Shown here: positions 43,637 to 52,575 of the stretch, piece after piece | Layout of the letters: each line of letters begins with the position of its first letter | How positions within the stretch are numbered: position 1 is the stretch's first letter | Assembly: GCA_014898425.1 (NCBI GenBank) | Contig: RCSZ01000019.1 | Span: 186,001-250,000 of the forward strand | Length of the DNA: 64,000 nt | Origin: Botryotinia globosa | Lineage: Eukaryota > Ascomycota > Leotiomycetes > Helotiales > Sclerotiniaceae | Direction: 5' to 3' | Translations under genes and position numbers: made by a program | Notes under the pieces: generated by a model | Database searches by the model: none | The model's input: only the letters and a program-made list of their open reading frames with translations | Told to the model about the DNA's origin: nothing

Positions 43637-46600
43637 ATGTCCATCCCACCATTCAAGGTAAAGGCCATCTTTGAATATACTTCACCGCATGATGATGATC
43701 TTCACTTTCCGAATGGCCAAATCATTACGGTGACGGAGGAGGAAGATGCGGATTGGTATGCGGGAGAATATGTTGATGCTTCAGGAGTCAAACAAGAAGG
43801 TATCTTCCCACGAAATTTTGTGGAAAAGTATGAGCCTACCGCACCTCCAAGACCTACGCGTGTCAATCGACCAAAGAAGGAACCCGAACCAGCCTCTCCT
43901 GTGGTCGCTTCCGAGCCAGTAAGAGAACCAGAACCTCAGCCGGAAATCGAAACACAGCCTGAAGAGGTTCATGAAGCTCCTGTGGTACAAGAAAGACAAC
44001 CTCCTCCTCCTCCTCAACCAGCTCCACAGGCTAAACCACCAAAACCTGCATCTCCACCTCCAGCACCAGCAGCTGCAAAACCACCTCCAAGTCAAAAGCC
44101 AACTTCTCCTCTTGTTAGTGAAAAACCAAGCGGTGGGTCATTTAGAGATCGTATTGCAGCATTCAACAAGGCTGCACCTCCGCCAGCGCCATTCAAACCC
44201 GCAGGTTTCAGTCCTGGAGGCTCGAACAATTTCATCAAAAAGCCATTTGTTGCCCCACCTCCAAGAAAGGATGCTTATATTCCTACACCGCGCGAACCCC
44301 CGCCACAAAAGATATACAGACGTGAGGAAGATCCCGAGATTGCAGCAAAGGAGAATGAGAATCAAGAACAAGCTGAACGGGCAGGATTAGCGCCCACTTC
44401 TCCAAACAACAATGACGAAGAGGAACAACCTAAGCCAACGAGTCTCAAGGAACGCATCGCACTATTGCAAAAACAACAAATGGAACAAGCCTCTAGACAT
44501 GCGGATGCAGCGCAGAAGAAAGAGAAGCCTAAGCGCCCACCCAAGAAGAGAACAGAATCCCATGAAGTCACAGAAGAGGGAGAGACTGCTAGCTTAGAAC
44601 GACCGGATACTGGGGATAGGCCTGGAAAGATGTCAATGGATTCTGTTGGGGAAGAAGAAGGTGTGCCACGACGAACGAAATCTTCTCGGGGGCCCATTCC
44701 ATCGATTGAGGATGGAAATGAAGCGGATATGTCAGGAGCAGCCGAAACTGCGGAAGAATTGGAAGATACTGGAAAGGATGATAGCGACGACAAACCTAAA
44801 GTCAAACCCCCTCAACCTCTTGTTCGTGCGCCAACAGCTCCAGTCGTGGAACCAGATGTTGGCGAGGAAGAAGGCGCCGTCGAAGAACCTTTGCCTGTTG
44901 AAGCAGAAGAGGAAGAGGAGGAAGAGGAAGACGATATCGACCCCGAAGTCAGACGCAAAGAAGAATTACGTGCTCGAATGGCAAAAATGAGTGGTGGTAT
45001 GGGTATGCATGGAATGTTTGGCGGTGGAATGCCAATGGCAGCTCCTCTTCCACCAAAGAAGAAGAAGCCATCCTTGCCACTTCCAAAACGTGGAAGCACT
45101 GCTGGATCAGACGCGATAGTTTCCCCAATCGCTAGCGCGCCACCTGTACCAATGATTCCTCTTCCTGGCATGTCTCGAGTTCGAAGTCCGGATGAAGTCG
45201 AGAAACAGGAGGAGACTGAGGAAGAGAAGCGACCAGTCTCATCAGCGCGTCCTGCTGATGTAGTACCGGATGTTGAGGATGTTGTACCCGAGAAGGAAGA
45301 AGAATCGGCACCTCCACCAGTTCCAACTCATGATGGCGGCGCACCACCCCCAGTTCCGAGTGGACGACCTGCTCCTCCACCTATTCCAATTGATTGTAAG
45401 TCATCTATCCGTGAATCCAATCAATCCGATATACTTACAATGTTAGCTCGACCAGTTCCAGCTCCTCCTGCAGAGATCTTGTCACCGGGCGCGGGTTATG
45501 AGTCTGACGATGAAATGGCTGAGCAAACACGAAATATGTCGTTGGCTGAACCTCCTCAAGCTCCTCCTCGACCTTCTGAGGCACCAGGTTCTCCACGATC
45601 ACCAGTTAGTAAGAGAGCTTCATACTTCAGTGCTGAACAATCACCGCAATCTCCAAATACCCCTGGTAGACGTGCCAGTAGAGTGCCGCCTATTCCGCTT
45701 GGTATTCCTACTCCAGCTCAAACTCGAGCTCCTCCACCACCTCCGCCTGGAGCACCATTGAGCAGATCTTCGACGGGTGATCAAAATATCATTCCGCACT
45801 TGAATCCACCTCCTCCACCTCCTCCACCTGTGGACGATGGAAAAGAGGACGATTATGAAGGTGATTATGATACTGATATCGCTTCCGCGGTGCCACATAA
45901 GGATGCTTTGAAGCACACCAAAGAAGCAAGTGTTGACGATGCCGCTCTTCGATCTCCAATTGCTTCTCCAACTTTTGCTCCTCCATTTCCTCCACCCACA
46001 GCTCCAGCTCCAAAAGCTATTCCCCCACCATTGCCATCACAACCACCACCTCGTCCATCAGCAGAGGTTCCCAGAGTTGCTCCACCAGCTCCACCACCGC
46101 CACCACCCGGAAGAGCTCCAGCTCCATGGGAACCTGAGAACAATGAATATGATCCTTACAATTATGCACCAACGACAACAACTGCTCCAGTTAACGTTGC
46201 TCCAGCTACACCAAAAATGGAACCTGTTGAAGATGATTTATACTCAGCTTCTCCACCCAGATCCTTTGCTTCGCCTAAACAAGGTCGAGCTCCAGCTCCA
46301 CCTCCGAATAAGCCTTCAATTAAACAATCTTTGGATCTTAATCGCGCGGCTGTTACTGGTGGTGTAAGAAGATCTATGGATTTAAATAGAATGTCTATGG
46401 ATTCAGGGTTTATGGCCAATGATGTTGATTTGGGAATTGGTAGTCAGTGGTGGATTGTCAAGAAAAGTCTCCCCCCTGTTTTCCAGGCTCGAAAAGACAT
46501 TTTGACCGAATCGGAAGATACATCATCAATTTCTGATACGAATCAACCTGTTGTCACAAGAGAGCTTTTTGTCTTATTTCATGATTACTCTCAAACGATT

Positions 46601-47179
46601 ATTGCAGCTCAATACAATCCAAAGGATCCATCTGATTGTCGACTTGAGCAAAAGCACGAAGGGCCTCCTGCTCGTTTACGTCAAGATCAACTGGAAGAAG
46701 CTCATGAACGCTTTGGTAAGCGTGTCATTGAAGCAGTGACTGTTCGACAAAATACTATTGTTGGTGATGGTACACCTCAAGGATTAATTCTTGAATTACT
46801 GAAGCCATTAGCTGGTGTACTTATGCCAATAGGTACTCGAGCTTATGGTGCTCTCGTCTATAGTAATATGGCCAATGCATCGACTCAACAATTCGATGAG
46901 ATCCGAGCAGGTGATATTGTTACATTGAGAAATACCAGATTCCAAGGTAAACATGGATCAATGCATACAAAATATACAGCAGAAGTTGGTAAACCCGATC
47001 ATATGGGTGTAGTTGCTGAGTGGGATGGGACGAAGAAAAAGCTAAGGGCATGGGAACAAGGAAGAGAGAGCAAGAAGGTTAAGCTGGAGAGCTTCAAGTT
47101 GGATGATTTGAGAAGTGGTGAGGTCAAGATTTGGAGGGTTATGCCAAGGAGTTGGGTGGGTTGGGGAGAGGGCAATTAA
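43637..47179 (+). CDS. BBC1: BBC1-like SH3-domain protein (actin patch, myosin I regulator)
   Basis: Begins with an SH3 domain (about residues 6-66: FKVKAIFEYTSPHDDDLHFP, ADWYAGEY, GIFPRNFVEKYEP). A long Pro- and Glu-rich disordered region with many PPPPP stretches follows, then a conserved C-terminal domain of about 240 residues (GSQWWIVKKSLPPVF, LFVLFHDYSQT, IGTRAYGALVYSNMANAS, GDIVTLRNTRFQGK). This matches yeast Bbc1 (1157 residues), which restrains type I myosin and Las17/WASP-driven actin assembly at endocytic patches. The frame is open throughout (1180 codons), but a good intron fits at 45396-45446: GTAAGT, a CTTAC branch and TTAG, 51 nt. Splicing it gives PIPIDSRPVPAPP and 1163 residues. 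I favour splicing. Confidence 0.92.
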   Translation: MSIPPFKVKAIFEYTSPHDDDLHFPNGQIITVTEEEDADWYAGEYVDASGVKQEGIFPRNFVEKYEPTAPPRPTRVNRPKKEPEPASPVVASEPVREPEPQPEIETQPEEVHEAPVVQERQPPPPPQPAPQAKPPKPASPPPAPAAAKPPPSQKPTSPLVSEKPSGGSFRDRIAAFNKAAPPPAPFKPAGFSPGGSNNFIKKPFVAPPPRKDAYIPTPREPPPQKIYRREEDPEIAAKENENQEQAERAGLAPTSPNNNDEEEQPKPTSLKERIALLQKQQMEQASRHADAAQKKEKPKRPPKKRTESHEVTEEGETASLERPDTGDRPGKMSMDSVGEEEGVPRRTKSSRGPIPSIEDGNEADMSGAAETAEELEDTGKDDSDDKPKVKPPQPLVRAPTAPVVEPDVGEEEGAVEEPLPVEAEEEEEEEEDDIDPEVRRKEELRARMAKMSGGMGMHGMFGGGMPMAAPLPPKKKKPSLPLPKRGSTAGSDAIVSPIASAPPVPMIPLPGMSRVRSPDEVEKQEETEEEKRPVSSARPADVVPDVEDVVPEKEEESAPPPVPTHDGGAPPPVPSGRPAPPPIPIDCKSSIRESNQSDILTMLARPVPAPPAEILSPGAGYESDDEMAEQTRNMSLAEPPQAPPRPSEAPGSPRSPVSKRASYFSAEQSPQSPNTPGRRASRVPPIPLGIPTPAQTRAPPPPPPGAPLSRSSTGDQNIIPHLNPPPPPPPPVDDGKEDDYEGDYDTDIASAVPHKDALKHTKEASVDDAALRSPIASPTFAPPFPPPTAPAPKAIPPPLPSQPPPRPSAEVPRVAPPAPPPPPPGRAPAPWEPENNEYDPYNYAPTTTTAPVNVAPATPKMEPVEDDLYSASPPRSFASPKQGRAPAPPPNKPSIKQSLDLNRAAVTGGVRRSMDLNRMSMDSGFMANDVDLGIGSQWWIVKKSLPPVFQARKDILTESEDTSSISDTNQPVVTRELFVLFHDYSQTIIAAQYNPKDPSDCRLEQKHEGPPARLRQDQLEEAHERFGKRVIEAVTVRQNTIVGDGTPQGLILELLKPLAGVLMPIGTRAYGALVYSNMANASTQQFDEIRAGDIVTLRNTRFQGKHGSMHTKYTAEVGKPDHMGVVAEWDGTKKKLRAWEQGRESKKVKLESFKLDDLRSGEVKIWRVMPRSWVGWGEGN

Positions 47180-48444
47180 GTGGTGAGGGGTTGTGGGTAG
47201 GCTCTGGTGGTTAGATTGTGGGTGTAAGGGGAAGGGGGTAAGGGGAAGGGGGAGTATGAAGGGATATCAGGATGGGGTGAATTGATGAAACTTTTGATCC
47301 TGTGAGCATTGTGATATGCCAGCGGGGATTGAGATAGTCTGAGATGAATTGATGAAAAGATAGTCAATTACAGCGGGTTTTTGTGTGTGTATATGTGTAT
47401 GCAGTTAGTTTATTAGGAAGGCATAGCATGAATGATTCATTAAAAATCTATATTTCTTTTTTTTGTAATCTCTGAAATTTATTCCATCCCTCAGCTCAGT
47501 ACTAATGCTCTTAATATATAAATACACATCATGTACCCAGGGTCGGTACATGTGATGTAAGACATCAACCTCTGATCGTGTGCACAAAACAAGCTTTACA
47601 GTTCCACAAGAACACTGGGGGGTTTTTTTTTCTGTTTTACCCCTGACTATAAACAAGCATGCCAATCAATCAATCAATCGACTGGAGTATTACCATATTA
47701 CTGTATTATGTACTATTATTGCGCCACTCGATCGGGCTAAGAGGGGATTTGAAACAGTAGTGTCTGGTATGTTGAGTTCATCTCTACTTTTATGTTGATC
47801 TTAATCTTTGGATTTTGGTAGGTAGGTAGGTAGGTAGATGTACGATAAATGGTGGATGTGGAATGGAATGGGGACATGTTGCATCGTATTTGGTACCGAT
47901 GAGTATGGATATGTATACACCTCGTATGTACCTCGTATGTACTTTGCAAAGTTTGCATGCAGATAGGTAAGTAAAGTTAAGTTTAAATACCGGTGTGATC
48001 TATCTATCCATCCATCCATCCACCCATATTCTTGAAGAAGGGGTGAACTGAGGCAATGATCAAGGGAAATATACGGTACACTCCGTATATTTCCCTGGTT
48101 CTTTTCTCGTATTGTCCCCGCTTGATTTGGGAAATTATATTACAGAGTATATCATTGCATGGTAGCATCCATATCAGACAGAGTATAAGTACCTACTACC
48201 TGTCGCAAGCGCATCATATGCACGGCTTTCTATATTAAGTATATTAAGTCTCTGAGATATATCTGGGTACTCTGGGTACACTAAGGGTCGAGTATATATA
48301 ACACACAATATATCAGTTGATGGATTATCTTTTTCTCTTGATATAAATTTTCGTTTTTGGTTAAGGTTGTTACGGATTTTTGGCTTTCGATCTCCGCTTA
48401 TCTCTGTTCTTCCACATCTCCTTTTTGGGAATCCATCACATATC
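47180..48444. other. Intergenic region between BBC1-like and pepsin-like genes
   Basis: No supportable gene. It contains GGTA repeats near 47816-47835, a (CATC)-type run near 48008-48022 and the strong inverted repeat at 48063-48096. Confidence 0.6.
48063..48096. repeat. Perfect 14-bp inverted repeat with 6-nt loop
   Basis: AGGGAAATATACGG at 48063-48076 is the exact reverse complement of 48083-48096, with loop TACACT. It is about 350 bp upstream of the pepsin-like gene. It could form a hairpin in RNA or a cruciform in DNA, or be a dimeric protein site. Confidence 0.9.
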
Positions 48445-49791
48445 ATGAAAACCTCATCATTGGCAAGCCTGGTGGCTTTAAATACCATCGCGCATGCACA
48501 GACAGATACGATTTCGATGCCCATTCGTCTCTTATATGGACCGTTGGGTAAAGTCACGACACCGGTTTTGGTGGGGAGTGGCAATGAAGAGATTGGACAG
48601 AGTATCGAGGTGGTGGTTGATTATGGGAGTGCGGATTTTTGGGTATGTTGATTTGTTGATTGATTGATTTTTGGTTTTGGAGGGGGCGGGATTGGAATTT
48701 CGTGATTTGGGTTTTGAGGGGAGGAGGAAGATGGATATATCTGATTTCTCCAAGAGGGGGAGAGGAGGAAACTAGGGAGAAAACAAAAACTAACAGAACA
48801 CAAGGTCTTCGCCCCAAACGCAACCGTAAACTACGGTTCCCGATACCTCGGATTCACCGGTGCGTGCAACACCAGTCCTGCATACTACTACCATCCCGAC
48901 AACGTCGCCCTCTACAACTTCACCGGATCCTATTCCTACGGTGGGAATTCCAAAATCCTCGACGCTACCCACTCCGTAAACGATACCCTGTATTTCCCGT
49001 CCAGCCCCGCCATTCCTAACGTCGAAATCGCGCTCATCTCTTCCGGTGTCGTGCGTCAGTACGTTGCCGACGGCGAGGCCTGTCCCACACTCTCCTACGA
49101 CTACGGGATCATGGGTCTATGCCCCTCAACCCCCTACGACAACGGCCCCAATCTCAAAACCAATCTCTTCAACCAGGGCCGCATTTCCGCATCCGTGGCG
49201 TCGATGTATTTCTCGCCTGCGCCAGCCGATGCATCCATCACCGCCAACTTCACCGGCACCCTCCTCCTGGGCGCGCTCCCCCCCGCGGACTCTTACTCCG
49301 GGGAACTCATCCCCGTGCCTATCACGACACCGGTAGGCGGACGCGGATACTACATTTCCCAACCCATCATCTCGCACGCGAATGCCTCGATCCCCACCGA
49401 CTACCCGACCGAAACATGTCTCGTCGACTCGGGCTCCCTGGCTCTCACACTCCCGTACGCATACGACAACGCTGCGTTTTTCACCAGCACCGGATTCCAG
49501 GACTACGAAAACGTCATCGTGTATCCATCGAACTGCGAAGACATACCCCGCGATCTCACGCTCGATTTTGAGTTTGCCGGGATTGGAAATGCGACGGTGA
49601 GCGTGCGCGTGCCGTATCGGTACTTGGCGCGGGGATTCACGGATCCTTCGGGCGCCACCCCCGAGGGAATGTGTGTGATGAGTGTGCAGATGGGGAGTGG
49701 GTGTACGTTTGGGGCGCCGTGGTTTTTGGGCGCGAGCGTCGCAGCGGACGATGGGGCCCGCGTGGTGTGGATTGCGCAGGGGGTTTTGTAG
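48445..49791 (+). CDS. Secreted pepsin-like (A1 family) protein with altered active-site motif
   Basis: Two exons (48445-48642, 48805-49791) give 394 residues; the intron has GTATGT, CTAAC and AAG. A signal peptide is clear (MKTSSLASLVALNTIAHA, cut about residue 18). The first catalytic motif reads VVDYGSADFWV in place of the usual DTGSSDLWV, so the Asp is kept but Thr is replaced by Tyr. The second motif CLVDSGSLALTLP is normal. The usual Y-G-x-G flap motif is not visible (YSYGGNSKILDAT stands near its place). Several N-x-S/T sites (NATV, NFTG, NDTL, NASI) fit a secreted glycoprotein. Exon 2 is far more GC-rich than neighbouring genes. Activity is uncertain; it could be an active protease with an unusual site or a non-peptidase member. 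Confidence 0.8.
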
Positions 49792-50379
49792 TGGGATGGA
49801 TGGATGGGTGAGGGAGTGGAAAAGATGCTCAGGGAATGAGAGGCGAGGGGTGTGATGGAGAGAAGAAGAAGAAGCAGAAGACATAAAATAGAGGAAGATT
49901 AGAGAGCAAATCGATGGGAAATCCTCTTGGAATATGAATGCAGGACTGTAATTTGAAACTAAAAGATATTGCCAGGTATTCTTTATTCGGGCATGGAATT
50001 TTAGTTGATGGGTGTTGAGATCTTCACTTACATGTACATGTATAATCTTCCTTGATTCATGTATCATAAGCCTTCACTGTGGTCCTTTGAGGGTTTAAGG
50101 TCAGAGGGTGGGGAAAGTCGAGGTAGATTGTTTAGAAAGAGAATCAATACATTTCATATCCTTCACACGATTGTATCGAGCGTAGCGAGCTAAAGGGGGT
50201 TTGGGGGCTTGCCCCCATAATCTCCATGCAGATGAAATTTGTCTGTCAAAATTTGTAATTTTACACTATATTTGAATGGGATACTTGTAATGACGTCTAA
50301 CATTCATTTGGATTCTGTTTAAAATGTACATTTGCAATATAATATACACATTTCATTTACTCAATCGATTTTGCGATTT
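49792..50379. other. Convergent 3' region between pepsin-like and MRP51 genes
   Basis: Contains one copy of the GC-rich mini-element (50176-50221). No gene otherwise; the long minus-strand frame reaching into it is an antisense shadow of the GC-rich exon. Confidence 0.6.
50176..50221 (+). repeat. GC-rich ~46-bp palindromic mini-element, copy 1
   Basis: Starts TCGAGCGTAGCGAGC, then GGGGGTTTGGGGGC and the hairpin core GGGGGCTTGCCCCC. About 42 of 46 positions match the reverse complement of 52531-52575. It is a sharp GC-rich island in AT-rich 3' flank. I cannot name the family with confidence. Confidence 0.88.
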
Positions 50380-51795
50380 CTAAAATCCACTCAATCCGTA
50401 TCCTTCACCACTACCATTTTGTCTCATGAACGTCTTCCCCGCTGGTATATAATTTCTCTGGAGTGGTTCTGGAATCTCATCTACTTTTCCCTCTTTCACT
50501 GCGACGGCGTCTTTATCCGCTGGAATTACTGAAAGTACAATCTTTCCCTTTGCATCAATATATGCATGTTTAGGTTCGACCCACGTTTTACTACCTCCAT
50601 ATTTATGCGGCTCGATAAACAATAATCCGGCAACTTGGTCGTAGGATCTAGGATTACTACTTCCAAGAGGTTTGACATCGAATTGAATAAATCCGGATGG
50701 AATATCCGCAACCACACCTCCGACACCTAGCACTGGAGGAGTACCCGATGCACTCTTGGGCATGACGATACGGGCTTCAACAGGAGGAGCATGGGCTTGT
50801 GGTCCATAAAGCGCATGGTTGTATGTCCAGCTGTTGTTGCGCGAATAAGATAAACCGGCACTAGGATGGGTTTTGGGAGGTCCGGATTCGGCATATGGAG
50901 AGCTGGATACGACCTCGACGGCCTTGGGTCGACGAAGAGAAATTAATTCATCGTAAATCTCTGTTTCGTCTTGGGCTCGGGGAGCAGGAGAAGGAGCGAG
51001 ATCGAGGAAGGCGCGGATTTGGAGATTCAGGGTGGAGATGTCGTATCGTAGATGGCGGATGTAAGTTGATAATTGTTCTTCCGTAACCTCCTCTACAGGA
51101 GTGGTTTTGAAATCCCCCAACCCTTCATCATTTTGAACTGCTTTCTTTCTCGCTTCGTTCGTCAGAGATGCAGCACACAATTCCTTCAAAAATTGTCTGA
51201 ATTCCGATTTTCTCCTTCCCACCTCCTTCGCTACGTATTCTTGAAATTCGCCCTCGGTCAAACCCGCTAACCATGGACCGGAGAATTTCCAGCGCGTGTC
51301 GTCTTTTCCCTGCCCTATAATTCCCGCCTGGATACTTGAGTTTTTAACCGTTGTATCGATACTATCATCAAAAACACTTCTATGTTGAGGAATATTTTGA
51401 TCGCGGGTCGCAGACACGGATCTGCTGAGTCGGGGTGTCGAAATGGGAATATTCATTTCCTGCCATTTTCGTAATGTGAGACTATGGTCCGCCGCGGAGC
51501 CAAACTCTGTAACGTGCTCAAAGGTATCGATGGCTTCGACGCGGATGATGGGCGTGGAGGTGCGGGTGGTGGCTCGTAGAGGGAGGGGTCTTTTGAATCC
51601 CCAGTCACCTTTTGCGAGGGAGGATGGCGGGGTGCTAATAGATTGATGGATTGGATGTGGGAGCGTCGCGGTATCGGAATCAAAGGTTGCTTGGGAGGAG
51701 AGGGTACCGGTTGGTCGCGGGAGAGGATTGGGAATTGCAAAGACTCGAGAGGCTCGTAGGAGTGCCCCGCCGGGCGACATACGACTTGATGCCAT
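50380..51795 (-). CDS. MRP51: Mitochondrial small-subunit ribosomal protein MRP51 (bS1m)
   Basis: Single exon, 471 residues. The N-terminus GGALLRASRVFAIPNPLPRPTG matches the Mrp51 family start and looks like a mitochondrial targeting region with R-V-F|A. Further family blocks are KGDWGFKRPLPLRATTRTSTP, IIRVEAIDTFEHVTEFGSAADHSLTLRKWQEM, RWKFSGPWLAGLTEGEFQEYV and the Gly/Ser-rich C-terminus HPSAGLSYSRNNSWTYNHALYGPQ. Mrp51 belongs to the mitoribosomal small subunit and in yeast helps translation of mitochondrial mRNAs such as COX2 and COX3. It is flanked on both sides by inverted copies of the GC-rich mini-element. Confidence 0.93.
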   Translation of the reverse strand: MASSRMSPGGALLRASRVFAIPNPLPRPTGTLSSQATFDSDTATLPHPIHQSISTPPSSLAKGDWGFKRPLPLRATTRTSTPIIRVEAIDTFEHVTEFGSAADHSLTLRKWQEMNIPISTPRLSRSVSATRDQNIPQHRSVFDDSIDTTVKNSSIQAGIIGQGKDDTRWKFSGPWLAGLTEGEFQEYVAKEVGRRKSEFRQFLKELCAASLTNEARKKAVQNDEGLGDFKTTPVEEVTEEQLSTYIRHLRYDISTLNLQIRAFLDLAPSPAPRAQDETEIYDELISLRRPKAVEVVSSSPYAESGPPKTHPSAGLSYSRNNSWTYNHALYGPQAHAPPVEARIVMPKSASGTPPVLGVGGVVADIPSGFIQFDVKPLGSSNPRSYDQVAGLLFIEPHKYGGSKTWVEPKHAYIDAKGKIVLSVIPADKDAVAVKEGKVDEIPEPLQRNYIPAGKTFMRQNGSGEGYGLSGF

Positions 51796-52530
51796 GATTG
51801 AAAATTCGAGCTCTTTTGAGCCCTGAAATGGGTTCTTGCAATATTCGATTAATCACTCCTTGTAAACAGATCGTCTCCTATATCTTGACCTGCTCCCCTT
51901 AAATATCGTAGCTGTTGTGCGTGGGAAGCAATGGCACATTCAAAAGTTATAATTATGTCGGGACAAAATAATTGAGGTTCGGGATAATTTTTGGGATGGC
52001 GCTAGGCTGTTTTGAGAATTCAATGATTTCAAGAATCATGAATGAAGATTTGAATAAAATTTATTATCAAATAATTGAAATGATATTTCTCTCTATTTTT
52101 TGAGTTATCTACTAACCTGACTTTAATCATTACCATTTTTTAAGTTTCAAGGCTTCTGATAAATACGTGAAAGACGTTGATATGTCGATATAAACTAGAG
52201 ATTCTTACAACTCAACGTCAGCGCAACAAATGAGCAAAATTGTATCTGGACGTATAGCTTCGATATATACAGGATTTGATTTATAAAATATAATTTCTCA
52301 ACTTGTCAATTTTTGAAATCTTCATGTACCATACATATACTTGCTCATTCTGTATTCCATTCACGTAAACTAAAGCAACATCAATCATACAAAATTATCC
52401 TTCCACCCCCCTTCCTCTCAAACTAGACTAAACCAACTCAACTAAAAACCAGCAGCAAAAATCATCATGCCATATCATCTAAACTATCCCCAACATCTAT
52501 ATAGCCAAAGCAATTCGTTTAATCACTGTC

Positions 52531-52575
52531 ATTATGGGGGCAAGCCCCCAAACCCCCATTGCTCGCTGCGCTCGA
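52531..52575 (-). repeat. GC-rich ~46-bp palindromic mini-element, copy 2 (inverted)
   Basis: Reads ATTATGGGGGCAAGCCCCC, then AAACCCCCATT and GCTCGCTGCGCTCGA; the reverse complement of copy 1 with about four differences and one length change. It lies about 735 bp upstream of the MRP51 start codon. Confidence 0.88.

Noticed and set aside
49126..50067. 313-codon minus-strand frame antisense to the pepsin-like gene
   Set aside because: GC-rich third positions suppress antisense stops. The plus strand has signal peptide and family motifs; the antisense product has none.
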